A stretch of 64,000 nucleotides of DNA from Zonotrichia leucophrys gambelii (lineage: Eukaryota; Chordata; Aves; Passeriformes; Passerellidae). Numbering within the stretch: position 1 is the stretch's first letter; each line of letters starts with the position of its first letter. Below, one piece after another: positions 25,563 to 37,600 of the stretch. The notes under the pieces were generated by a model, which saw only the letters and a list, made by a program, of their open reading frames with translations, made no database searches and was not told where the DNA came from. The stretch lies in the NCBI RefSeq assembly GCF_028769735.1, contig NC_088200.1, positions 66,160,061 through 66,224,060 on the forward strand, in the 5' to 3' direction. Both the position numbers and the translations under genes were made by a program.

Positions 25563-26890
25563 CTAATCCAAACCTGCTCTCTTCAATCTGTACCTATTCG
25601 CCCTTGTCCTGTCATTGCAGTTCCTGATGAAGGGTCCCTCTCCAGCTTCCCCCCAGGCCCCTTCACATCCTGCAAGGCTGCCATGAGGTCTCCACACAAC
25701 CTTCCCTTCTCCAGGCTGGACATCCCCAGCTGTCTCAGCCTGGCATTGTAGGGGATGTGCACCAGTCTGCTTATTGACTTCATGTTCCTCCTCTGCACTT
25801 GCTTCTACAGTTCCATGTCCTCCTTGTGTTGGGGACACCAGAACTGGACACAGCTCTGCAGTGGGGTCCCACCAGAGCAGAGCAGAGCAGAGCAGAGCAG
25901 AGCAGAGCAGAGGGGCAGAATCCCCTCCCTCGCCCTGCTGGCCACGCTGCTTTTGGCACAGCCCAGGGCACGTCTGGCTTTGTGGGCGGTGAGCACATGC
26001 TGCTGGCCCGTGTGGAGTTTTACATCTGCCATCCCCACCAAGTCCTGCCCCACAGGGCTGCTCCCAATCTCTTCTCTTCCTGCCCTGTGGGAGTGCCTGG
26101 GATTGCCATGACCCGGGTGTACGAGCTTGCACTTGCACTCTATTGAACTTCTTGATGTTCCCACAGTCCCACTTTCCAAGCCTGTCCAAGGTCCCTGTGG
26201 CTGGCATCCCTTGCCCCGGGCATGTCCCTGCCCCACACAGCACGGCGTCATCAGGGAGCTTGCTGAGGGTGCTCTCGATGCCACTGTCCCTGTCACCAGC
26301 AAAGGTGTTGAACAGCATCAGCCCCAGATCTGACCCTGGGGATCACTGCTGGCCTCAGGTCTGTGTGTGGACAAGGAGCTTTTTGCCAAAACTCTTTCCA
26401 TGCAGTCGTCCAGGCAGCTGTTCATCCACCAAATGGTCCATCCAACAAACCTGTGTGTCTCCAATTTAGGAGATGGATGTCCTGTAAAACAAGGATGTCC
26501 TGTGAAACAGTGTCCAAAGCTTTACATAAGTACAGGTAGACAGTGCCAATTGCTCTGCCCTTATCCACCAGTGCTCCCTTATCCACCAGCAGCTCCATCA
26601 CAGAAGACAAGATTTCCCCTCTGTAAAGCCATGCTGCCTTTCTCCAGTCACCTCTTTGTTTTCCATGTGTCTTAGCATGGTTTCCAGGAGAATCTGCTTC
26701 ATAAGCTTGCCTGGCATAGAGTTAAGGCTAACTGCTCTATATATCCCCAGGTCTCCACTTTACCTTTTTTAAAAATGAGGATTACAGCTCCCTTTTTCCT
26801 GTCATCAGGAACTTCACCTGACTGCCATGATTTTTCAAGTATGATGGATAGGGACATAGCAATTCGTCTACCACTTCCCTCCGAACTCTC
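25563..26890 (-). pseudogene. CR1 ORF2 reverse transcriptase relic
   Basis: The minus strand shows the CR1 reverse-transcriptase order. Near 26800 is a block equivalent to 'PDDWKKG', followed by the 'CLTNLV..FYDGV' region, which is degraded. At 26318-26247 'LFNTFAGDRDSGIESTLSKL' leads into LPDD. The catalytic FADD box is thus altered to LPDD (26258-26247), keeping both aspartates. Downstream the frame shifts, so the long open frame from 26318 to 25563 is out of the CR1 frame over its C-terminal part. Non-functional. Confidence 0.85.
25874..25912. repeat. (AGAGC)7 microsatellite inside CR1
   Basis: Seven AGAGC units plus AGAG, uninterrupted, within the antisense CR1. The equivalent position of the CR1 copy near 52005-52020 has only two to three CTGCT-type units, so the array has expanded after insertion. 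Confidence 0.95.
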
Positions 26891-26895
26891 AGAAT

Positions 26896-29800
26896 TTAAT
26901 TTAATGTTAACTTTTCCTTATCTCTGAATTACCATCTTCAATATGTTACATCTAGCCTGAAAAAATGTCTTAATTCCTGCCAGGAAGATGCAATCTACCT
27001 AACTCTGCATAAAGGGTTTTCTCTTATAAAGGTACCTAATGTCTCAGAACTTATGGCACTTAAGTAAATATAGTTCTTTTGACTGAACCTAATCAAAATA
27101 TTTCTTATGCCTTTTAAAAATTAAGTGCAAACCCATAATATTTTAATAGTGTTCATTTGAAACTGTAAAATAATTTTCAATACTTACCTTTCTTTAGACA
27201 TTTCAGAATTGCCTAATTTTTCAAACACAGATTATATTTTTCATACGTTTTACAGCACTTTCTAAAGTTAAAAAGACATGCTTTTTACCTTATTTTCAGG
27301 TATTCAGGTCCAGTTTTTTGGGCCTGAACCCCAAGTCTACATTCACAACTTACATTTGCTTTGCCAAAAGGGAAAATATTGACTCTAGAATAATATGTCT
27401 CAGTATTAAAATATGAGTTGGGGCTTTATAGTCTACATGCATAATTTTCTTTTCACTAATAGCCCAGAAAATGAAACAACTGTTTGTTCAGTGCTGTCTG
27501 AAAAAAGATTTTGAACAGCAGTGTTTCTGATGAGATTCATGGTATCTTTCAATGCATAATGCATACACCAGATGTCTCATGTGCTTAACATCTCACCAAC
27601 CATGTTCTTTTGAGTGGTGGAACTGCATTTTTCTTTGAATCAAAGCCAGCCAAGATGACCTCCATAGGATAGCAGCAGAAGGAGGCACTTGATCTGTCTT
27701 TCTAGTTCTTCTCTGTGCATCCTGCCAGCTGCACTGGAAAAATTCACTTTTTACATCTTTACATCTAAGGACCACTTCAAAATACCAGGTACAAAACATT
27801 TCATTCCTGCTGCCACAAGTACTACAGTTATAAGAAAGGGATTGAGGTTTATAAGGATGAGATGAGGTGAGGACTCTTCAAAGTGGATTGTTGGCAGTGA
27901 AAGAAATGCTTTAGTAGTTGAGGCATTGTGCCATTGACCTGAGCAGAATTTCTGATATATGGGGGGAATGAGGGGAGGAGGGAAGAGAGAGGGGGAAAGG
28001 AAGAAGAAAGGGAGAGAGGGGGGAGAGGGAAAGGGAGAGGAAGAAAAAAGTATTCCTGTCTTGTAAACCCCAGAAGACATTGTGAAAGGAAGGTACAGCA
28101 AATAAGACAGGGGTTTTTTTCCCTCTTGTCTTGAGGTTTGGATCAGATTTTCCATATATAGCCAAAATCACTATAGAAATAATTTATGAAATATATAAAT
28201 TTAAATTAAATATTCCATATAAGTTTTAGTAAGATGCTCGCTCAACTGAAAACTCTTTTCACGAAAGCCAAAAAGCAAAACCAGGCTTCAAAGGCTAAAC
28301 ATCAACAAGTCTTTTAAAGGAGTGAATCATTTTGACTTTATCTTTGTTGGAAATTTGTGGTAGCTGTACTGAATCTTGACTGCAGTTTGTAATTTGCATG
28401 GCTGAGGCAGACAGTTACTCCCCTACCCAGCTTACCACTGTGTTTTCCAAATCTGTTTGAAATGGTTTTCTACTCCCTGCACAATGTATTCTACTACTGT
28501 AGTTTACTTCTGTAAGGCAATTATTGACTTACCTAGGAAAACAGACGTCTCCAGAATTTCACCTTCCACCTGTCATTTATACCTCTGAAAGTCATGCCTC
28601 TCTTTTGTATTAAAAACAGCAAAACTAACTTTATCCAAAGGAAACCTATGCCACAGATGCAGAAGCATCTGGACTGAGTACACAGAAGAGGGACTGGACC
28701 ACCTGCAGTCAAAACACAGTGTTGTGGTCCTGAGTACTGCACCATGTACCTTGTGGGATGCCGAAATTCTCTTTTAATAGTTCAGTATTGCTGGGAATGC
28801 AATGTTACAGCCAAATAAGCCCAGCAGTTTTGTGGAATATGCAAAAGCAAAAGAAAAAGCAGAGTAAAAGCAAAGAAAACTTTCTGTTTCTGTGTGTTAT
28901 TAGCTAGCTGATCTGCAACAAGAAGCAGAATTGGAGCAGCAGGTACTTGTGCCAAAAAAATGAGCTAATGGTCTTACAGGGACAAAAATTTAATAGTCTT
29001 AGCTTGAAAAAACATCTGCAGTCTTGTTTTTTGCCCCACTCAAATGATTATCTCCATCAAATGTGCTGGAAATACCTGAGCTAGAAATTTCCTGGGATTT
29101 TTTTTTTTTTTTGGAGCGGGCACTGTATATCATTGCAAACATTCAAACATTAGCTGAAAATTCTGCTTCTTTACCTTTGCTTCTCATGCTTCTCATGCAT
29201 TCCCAATTTATTAATTTCTTTTTGGACTGGAAGGCAGATAGATAGCTTTCTTTGAAATAAGTGACTTTGATCACATTCAGCTTTAACTGTAAAACAACTG
29301 ACCATCTGTGTAAACACGTAATATTACATTGTTTGCTTTGAATTTTGTTAAACAGCTCTCTTGGCAATGATCCTATTATGATAATATGAATGTACAATTA
29401 TTGTTAAATCAGTTAATTATTTATTTAAAAATACTTAGCTACAGTTTGCTTACACTGTCTGAAATACGTTAGTCATAATCACTTGAAGGGTTCAGTTTTA
29501 GATGTCTAATAAACAGACAAAAGTTTAATATATAGAATAAAAAATGAGATAAAACTGTTTTTGTATATACTTCTCAGGTGCCCATGTAGCATTTTATTGA
29601 AAGGAATCTGAAAAAAATTGTATTCTTAAATATTAAGATAAAATATTATTTTAATTAAATTACTAAAATATATTGTGATACACTGTGAGCTGAGGTCATT
29701 TAAGCAAACATTAATTTTAAAGCTTTATGGTTCATAGCAGTTACTTTCTCTGTTAACACAGTTTGCTGATTTATTACTTTTATTTATTAGTGGTGTACAC

Positions 29801-32800
29801 TTACCATGGGCTGTCTCCTGTGACGTGTTTTGCCCAGTACATCCAGATGGAAAAGATCAGATTGATTTCCAAGAAGCTTTCAATAGGGTCACTATTGCAA
29901 AATGTTTTGTGCTGTCTCATTCTTGGAAAAATGTCTGTAGTACTCTTATTTCCTGTTGTTATGTGCAGCTCACCAGCAGGGTGGGGGCGAGGTGGGAGCT
30001 TGTGCTCTTGAGACCTCCCAGCAGAAAAAGATGCAAACTTTCTAATAATAATCATCTTTACCTATAGCATTGTTTTCATCCTGGCAGATAGTTCAACCTG
30101 TTGCATGAACAGCACATCTTTCAAGGATAGGATTTATCAACAGAAAGAGTATTGCAGGTGTGTCTGAAAGCAGGTCTATTGCATTAGCAGGCTTTCCATT
30201 TTTTTGAGTATAAAAAGCAGAGAATGCTGTCACTTCATCTAAAATTTGCTATAATTTTGTATTTAATCCTCTAGTTCTGTTCATCTGTGTTGAAATTGTA
30301 TTTTAAAAACTGTCCAACAGGAGTAAGTACTTCCAGGTTAATATAAATTTCTTGCACATTTCATTTGGGTTTAAATGTAACTTTGGAGCTGTAACCTAAA
30401 TGGTGCTGAAATACTAAAATATGGATGCCATCTAGACTCAAAGGAGTATTTTACTAATAAAATCCTTTAAGTCATAATGTCCAACAGCCTAACATGTGGT
30501 CTCAGAAAAGACATATTGGCCGTCCTTGGAGAACAGGGTTTTTTGTTTTAGTACAAAAGGATGATAAACATTTATTTCTGGAGCCTATTTTAGAGGGTCA
30601 GAGGAAAAGGAAGGATGCCAATTAATACTCTGCATAGTGAGCTGGTTTATTTAAAATTAGAGAAATACACCCAGTTCTTAAGACAGGCATTAACAAAAGA
30701 ATTGCAGTGGAATTGTTTTATCAGCTTCTCAGCAAGTTTATTTTGGGTGTGCTAAATATTTAATTCAGAGCTATAATGTTACAAGGTTGTTTGTTTGTTT
30801 TTTTAACAATAGCTGTTATTAATGTATTTGAAAAGTGTACCTAGGAAAGTATTTATGAAAATATGTGATTTTTCTAGTCCTACAAAGGAACTTCTAGTCT
30901 CCACAGTTGCCATGGTTAGCATTAATTAACATACTTTTAGTAACTCCTACATTCTGTTTACCTTAATAGTTAAGAGCTTGGACAAATATTTAGCATTCAT
31001 TTAAATTAATATGATTTCTAATTAAGCAAATCACTGTATTTGTAGTCGTTGTGAATGGCTATTTATGTCAAAGATTGTTATGTAGGGAGTAAAATCTCTA
31101 AGGTTTTGTGCTATTGCATTTACAGCTGGTTTACAACATGTTTATTCAGAAAACATTAGCAATAATGAGAATGCAAAGATTAACCATTCCTCGGTTTTTG
31201 TCAACATGCAGGTATCTTCAATTTTGTTACATTTTGAGAAAGAAAAGCAGTAGTAAGCTGCAAGGAGTATAACTGAAACATATAAACAAGGATTTAATAT
31301 TAATTCCCAAAAGTTTTCTACAGGGAATACCTTTTACTTTTATTACATGCGTATTTAAGCATAGAATTCTGATTAGCAATTTGTCTTTTGAATTTCCTTC
31401 TTTGTGCCAATGAATGTAAAAGAATTGTAGGCAAAATTCTCTCTCAGATGTATATTGGATATGCCCAGCTTCATCTTTTTTTTTCTTATCTAATAATATT
31501 ATGATAAAATTTGGATATTCTTTTTAAATAATCATGCAGGCTGCATCTACCATGTCAAATCTAAATTTGAAGAGTAAGAAAAAGAAAGGAGTATAATTGA
31601 CATCAGTCAATTACAGTAGAGGAAAAATTGCTTATTTCCCACTAAGTTCCGGTTTTCTTTGTGAGTCGTGAAATCAAATTTTCTTATATTTTATAAGGCA
31701 GGCTTCATTAATTCATTTGTTTAGTACTTAAAAGCTTTTTTTTAATTTCCTAGTCCTGAGTATTTTTTCAGTGTTCAGGACAAGCTGTACCAGCCCTGCT
31801 TGCTGCTCTCACAATCTGCTTTTGAAGAGAGTCCAGGGTAGCTCTGGGTTAACTCGGCTGGCTGGTTAGCACTGCTGCCCATGGAGACATGCATTGTGCT
31901 TGCTTTTCCAGCTCTGTGGACTGGTTTGCTGTGCTTGCACAGTGCCGAGCCTGAGCTGCAGTTTGTCTTTCAGCCTGGCTAACGAGCTACACGTGAAATC
32001 ATTGCACTTCTTGCCAGAGTTAAGACAAGTGTCATCATTCTGTGATGATCCAGGTGTGACACAACAGATTTATTCTGATTTATTTTTAGTGAAACTATTT
32101 ATTTTCCTATATTGACAGATATGAGATGATGTGAGTATGTCACTCATTTCCAGTATTTCACTGGAAGTGTGAAATTCTGTTGCCATTAAAAATGAATGAG
32201 ACTGAATCAAAGCTGACTTGTTCCGATTAATATTTTAGAATGGCTATTTTTTGTTAAAAATATTATTTGAACTTGCTTTTTTCAGAAGGACTTTCTGTTT
32301 GTTTTTACTTTATTTTCTCAGGGTTCTGTTTGTTTATCATGGTTTTATCAGGCTTCTTCTGTGTGTGACAAGAATTGTAATTGTACTATTCATCATGAAT
32401 ACATGCTGCATATCTGCCTTCATGTCTCTGTTCTTCCAAACAACATCCCTATGAGATTTCATCCAAAAGTGTTCACAGGAGAATTGCCACGGCTATGTCA
32501 AATTCTTAAATGGGAACATGAGGAGCAGCTTGCTGTAATTTCTTTTCTTTTTTTTTTTTTTTGTTTCCTTATTATTTTGTCATGGAAGAAAATACTTTTA
32601 AAAAAAAAAAATATTTTGAATGTGGGCTTCCTAGTTTCCTTTCCCTGAACTGCTAATTCAGAATCATGATTTTCATGGCCATTTTAGATTCTCAGGAGCC
32701 CAACATAGTCATAAATTTTCACTTACATGTTTATTTCCAACCTAACTTGGCGTTCAGTCTATTTCAGAATGTAAGGGAACAGTTGAGTAATAGCTGTCAC

Positions 32801-32844
32801 TGAAAAATAGGCATTTTGAATTTCATTTATTTACAGAGCCTAAG
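26896..32844. other. Unique AT-rich intron with purine tract
   Basis: No recognised gene or transposon. It includes the polypurine tract at 27961-28050, a T14 run near 29100-29113, and general AT-rich unique sequence. Confidence 0.55.
27961..28050. repeat. 90-base polypurine tract
   Basis: The plus strand is A/G for 89 of 90 bases (single T at 27969). It is made of irregular GGGGA, GGAAA and GAGAGGG blocks. Homopurine tracts with partial mirror symmetry can adopt triplex (H-DNA) structure. Confidence 0.93.
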
Positions 32845-33360
32845 ATGGAATGTACTGCGTCCAGCTCTTTGGTCCCCAGTATAGAAAGGACATTGATCTA
32901 CTGGAGCAAATCCAGAGCCACTCAGGGGGTGAGAGGGATGAAGCACCTCTCCTGTGAGGAACAGCTGAGAGAACTGGGATTGTTCAGCATGGGGAAGGGA
33001 AGGGAAGGCTGTGGCATGACCCCGCTGCAGCCTTCCAGTGTCAGAAGAGGGATGGAGAGAGGCTTTTTGCAAAGGCATGTTGTGATAATACAAAAGAAAT
33101 GGCTTCAAACTGAAAGGGAGTAGGTTTAGATTAGATCTCAGGAAGAAATCCATTTCTGCAAGGGTGGTGAGGCGCTGGAACAGGCGTCCCAGGGAACCTG
33201 GGGTTGCCTGCTTCCTGACAGTGTTCCAGGCCATGTTGGATGAGGCTTTTAGCAGACTGATCTAGCGGAAGGTGTTCCGCTCATGGGCAGGGGGTTGGAA
33301 TTAGATGGAATTAGATGATCTTCGAGACCTTGTCCAGCCTAGGGTATCTGTGACAATGTG
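32845..33360 (+). mobile_element. CR1 LINE 3' fragment
   Basis: Sense-orientation CR1 tail. It begins at 'TGGAATGTACTGCGTCCAGCTCT', and runs through 'GAAGCACCTCTCCTGTGAGGAACAGCTGAGAGA', 'TTGTGATAATACAAAAGAAATGGCTTCAAACTGAA', 'GGAACAGGCGTCCCAGGGA' and the terminal 'TTAGATGATCTTCGAGACCTTGTCCAGCC' near 33330. It is 5'-truncated with no intact frame. A small internal duplication of GGAATTAGAT is present near 33297-33315. Confidence 0.93.
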
Positions 33361-34545
33361 TTAGTCTAAAGCATAATTCTAGTTTGCTGATGTTACTAAT
33401 GTATTCTTTGCCCAAAACTTTGTGGTGGCAAAGACTTGATGTCTGTAACTTTGCTTAGGATAGGGTTGATCTCTTGGAGGCTCTGACATCCAAGGGCTTC
33501 ACACCAGCCTTGCCCTTTCGAGCTGCTGCAGTATGAGTGACTAAGCTGCTGACATACTCCTGTAAGAGAAAGCTGAACTAATCTGCAAGGAAGTTTGTAT
33601 TTGCTCAAATACTGAATTAATCCCCAGTGCTTTGTTACAGGGTTTTAGCATAAACAGGCATTACTTATTAATACAGCTTCATATGCGAATATGCTGATGG
33701 ATACATTGTAAAAATGAACAAAAAAACCAACCCACAGCCCAGTTGCAAGACTGAGAGAGATTCTGTAGCTGTAGTTTCACAAAACAGCTACAGCTTGAGT
33801 TTATGCAAGTTCATTAAGCTCTTTGTCTATAAAAGCATCTGGTTTTTATCTCAAGCAGGAAGAGGTGTAGGTGGCATTTCCGTGTAGTGAAGGTGGGTAA
33901 CTGGAGGATACTTGGGCAGATGCCAAAAGTTGGCACAGGTTCTACCAGATATAGGCATGTTCACATGCTCACTGTAGATACATATGCCAAGATCTGCATA
34001 ATACAACATCAGCTAGGAAGTTCTTGGGTGAGAAATTGAGAATGGAATAAGGTTCTACACAAATATTTCTGTGTGACTTTTCTAGTGTTCTGTCCTGAGC
34101 ACTTGCTTTTTGTAATTTTTCACAATATTGTACTAAGTAGACCACTTGCCTCTCCTGATACAGCTTTTCTTTTGCATTCTTTTGGCAATTTTTTAGCTTA
34201 CACGACATTATACACTTGTTTCTAGTCTAATTTTGGTTCTTTTTCTTGTTGACCTGGAAGCTGTATTCTCTGGGGATTGGGGGTAGCGAAAGGGACAGGT
34301 AGCAATGCAGAGAAGTTTGCTGCAGGAAAATACAAAAGATATGACCATGGATGGAAGCTGAAATGCAAGCACCAGAGAAAACATTATTATTTTGCTGTTA
34401 TGCAGCTTAAACTGTAAAGGGAGATATTGTTTCTCACTGTTAACAGGGACCTGTGTTTCATTCTTTTTTAACTCTGGGGTAATTTGGAATTTACAGGCGC
34501 TTAATAAGGAAGAAGCTTTGTTTGTGTCCTTAGATATTACAGACC
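33361..34545. other. Unique intron, no gene seen
   Basis: AT-rich sequence between the CR1 tail and the SINE, without recognisable features. Confidence 0.6.
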
Positions 34546-34682
34546 TAATCACAGAATATTCTGAGTTGGAAGGGACCCACAAGAATCATCAAAGCCAACT
34601 CTGAAGTGGATGGTCCATGCAGAGATCAAAGCCAGAACCCTGGCATTATTAGCAGCATGATCTGACCAGCTGGGCTAATCTC
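34546..34682 (-). mobile_element. tRNA-Ile-derived SINE with CR1-type tail (TguSINE1-like)
   Basis: Read on the minus strand, the head (34682 to about 34610) follows tRNA-Ile. It has a D-arm/box A TAGCCCAGCTGG (34677-34666), an anticodon loop CTAATAA with AAT, and a degenerate box B GGCTTTGATCTC (34633-34622). The rest is a CR1-like 3' tail, 'GGTCCCTTCCAACTCAGAAT' ending near 34546. This head-plus-tail design is that of the zebra finch SINE TguSINE1, which is thought to borrow CR1 machinery for mobilisation. Box B mutations suggest the copy is silent. It is not a tRNA gene, because the acceptor stem is incomplete and the 3' part is CR1 tail. Confidence 0.88.
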
Positions 34683-37600
34683 ATGTTCCCCGTATATATT
34701 GAACTTCATTTTTGTCAGCAAAGGTCTAATAACTGTACAGGAAATCATAAGATAAAGTGATGGGAATGTACATAGTTTGACAGTTTTTCTAGAAGATTCT
34801 GGTACTAATTGTAGCAAGTGAACAGTTTTTGTGGGATGAGAGGTGCAATCATGAGATGTTAGAGCTGCTGATATAGCATATTTCCCAGTCCTTTACTTAA
34901 AGCAAGAGCAGTCTCTTCATGGTAGAGCTGATTGCTCTTATTCTTAATTACATATTTATTTTTGTGGCTTGTCAGGTAGCTAAGTTTTGCACAAAAGGTG
35001 CAATATTTGTCTTTGTCAAACTTTGCAAGTTTTTGGGATTGCTTTAAAAATAAAAAAAGAAAATATATTTTATTCCATTTATTTTGTCCCCCAATTTTTT
35101 CATTTCACCACAAAATTATTTTAGCTCTGAACAAGAACTAGTCTCATAACATGATTTGATTTTGGTTGATTTAAAATCAAATTCAGCATCTGTCCATTAC
35201 TATTGATTTTCTGGTAAGCTTCAGCAAACTTTTAAATCTCGTAGCTGCACATAGCTATGGTGTAGTACGAAAGAATACTACATGAATTATACCTTTTCCA
35301 TCTCAGAAGTAATATCACCTAAGTTCCATCTTGTTTATGCAGATTTTTTGAGAGCCACTAGCCTGTACAGAAGCAAGTAAGGAAAAAAAAGAAAAAAAAA
35401 AAGAAATCTAGTTTGTAAATCCATGTGAATCTTTGAAAAACATTTTAAAAAGGCTAATGGGTGAACATCTTAAGAAATATTACACCTTTTTACTTCTGTG
35501 AACTTTAAAAATCATGAATCTTTAAATGTATATTAATTTCCTTCCTGAAAAGCAATTTGCTTTTTTATTTAAGTGTTGCAAAAAAAGCTCAACAATTGTA
35601 TGTGGTGGATTGAGGGCAGACAGTGGATTCTATATTCACTGAACATTGGGACCTTCCTTAAATAGGAGGAAAAACAAACCTAGTGAAGCATTTATTGTAA
35701 GGAGACAGCAAAACTCTCCATAAATGTACTTTGGATGTATATTAGATAATCACACAAAGAAGCAGTGAAAAAAAGTGTTTGTGACTAATTTTCTGAGAAG
35801 TTTATTAATACAAGCAAGAAGTACATGTTACTTTCTGTGTCTTGTTTTAGTCTTATGATTACAAGTTAGATTCTTGGAATGAGATCCTGGCATCTTGTGA
35901 GAAATACAGAGTTTTGAGTATTGGTATAATGAAGTCAGGACATTTGCCCGCAAAAGGCCTTCAACAGGGGAGCTAAAAACCAGACAAAACTTACAAGTAC
36001 AGCTCAAACAATGGAAATATTAGGTCAGAACAGGCTGCTTTTAATAATCACAAGACTTTTTCTTGGACTAGATTCTGAAGTTCTTTTAAACAGGAACTGC
36101 AATTTGACCTCAGTGGAAAAGCAATATGTTATGCTAGCTCTGTAGTTTTAAGCAACTTTATATAAAAATTTGGTAACACTGAGGATTGGGTTAACTGTAA
36201 AATGTCTTTGCATTGCAAATGGTTTGCAACTTCAGTGGGGATTTTGGTCTTTTTTTTTGTTGTTATTTGGTGTTGAATAGGTTTTTTTTCCTTTTTACCT
36301 GAACTTGATTTTACTGGTTAATTCTCCATGCTCTGTTAGTTGCAGCACAGAATTTCTGAGTCCAAATGCATGTTGCTAAGGGTGTAATCTTGTATTTTGG
36401 CAGAGAAATCCAACTCTGGGTACCTAATATTGCTAAGATAATTAGGTATCTTAGATGAGATAAGAATAGACTGATGTCCTGGTTCATTCAGGAGTGTGAC
36501 ATTGGATTCTACAAAGCTTGAAGCCTCAGGATACTGCTGGCAGGGTAGAAGTGGGCATATCTGCACAGCTGAAATCCAGTTAAAGGCTAAGGGGCTCCTT
36601 GAACTATATAATTAGGTATCTCCAATATTTGTGCATGTGAATCAAGTCCTGTTTTATTCAGAAATTAAAGAATGGACACATTTCTGCACAACTAGAGCAT
36701 CTTTTCTTTTTATCTTTTTTTTTTTTTTTTTTTTTTTTTTAATTAACATTGTCTCTCTTACTGCCATAGAGGATGCACTGTGAAACAAGGGGTTGTTTTT
36801 TTGTTTTTAACTACAACAGTTTCTCTGTGTTAGTCATGAGTTCTCATGTTGCTTTTACATCTTATTTGAATTTTACCTTCTGGGACAAAAAAGCAGAAGA
36901 AAGGAACAGCACACAGACTCACAAATAGTGGTGGGAATGAATCTAGACAGATAAACTGTGTTGTTGTGTCAGAGCCATTTCATGCTGGATTTATGTTCTA
37001 CAAACGGATAAGTGACAAAAAAAATTTTGATGTGTACTACACATTTGCCCAGAAGGCATGAGATAAACTCTGTAGTCATTAACTTGAAGGGTAGTTCATA
37101 AACAGACTTTCCTGTTACTCTTGAGAAAATTTTTTGCTCTGCTATGCATAATTTTTCTGTTTCTTAGCCTGCCAAGGAATTTCTTTGGTTTATGTTGCAT
37201 CAATCCATTCTATCACTGTTGTAATTTAAGAAAAGATGATAGGATGCAGTAGGATATATTTATATATATATAGGCAGACCCTTATATTTACACAAATCCA
37301 TCCAGAGGGATGTTTAAATTTCAGGCTTACTGCCCAGAACTTGACTTTTTTTTCTTTGTTCCTGTTTCCTTCTGAGAAATTCTCTCTGCCTTATTTTGCT
37401 TATGTAATGGAAGGTGATAATAAGAGTTCTTTCACTTGTAAGCTGTCATTCTTGGAATGAATTTTGGTACAGATGGGATTTGTCTACCTTTATTCTGAAA
37501 TTTTCCTGAGTTCTTATATGCCATGCCCTGGAGGGGATGTGTGGGATCTGGCAGCTACTAGAGTTCTACTGTAGAACTGTAGATTTAAACTTGTAGAATA

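Larger units (their letters stand above)
25347..26895 (-). mobile_element. CR1 LINE, antisense, RT region to 3' end
   Basis: A 5'-truncated CR1 of about 1.55 kb. Its 3' terminus (complement of AGAATCAGAGAATGGTTTGGGTTGG) lies at the left, and its reverse-transcriptase domain extends to about 26895 on the right. It spans the last half of ORF2 plus the short 3'UTR. CR1 copies mobilise by target-primed reverse transcription and usually leave 5'-truncated copies like this. It is inserted antisense to PRR16. Confidence 0.93.

Noticed and set aside
25755..26146. Several overlapping plus-strand open frames of 70-118 codons
   Set aside because: They run antisense through the CR1 element and its AGAGC microsatellite, which lacks stops in all frames.
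34610..34682. Functional tRNA-Ile gene
   Set aside because: The box B core is mutated, the acceptor stem is incomplete, and the 3' part continues directly into a CR1-type tail, so it is a SINE.
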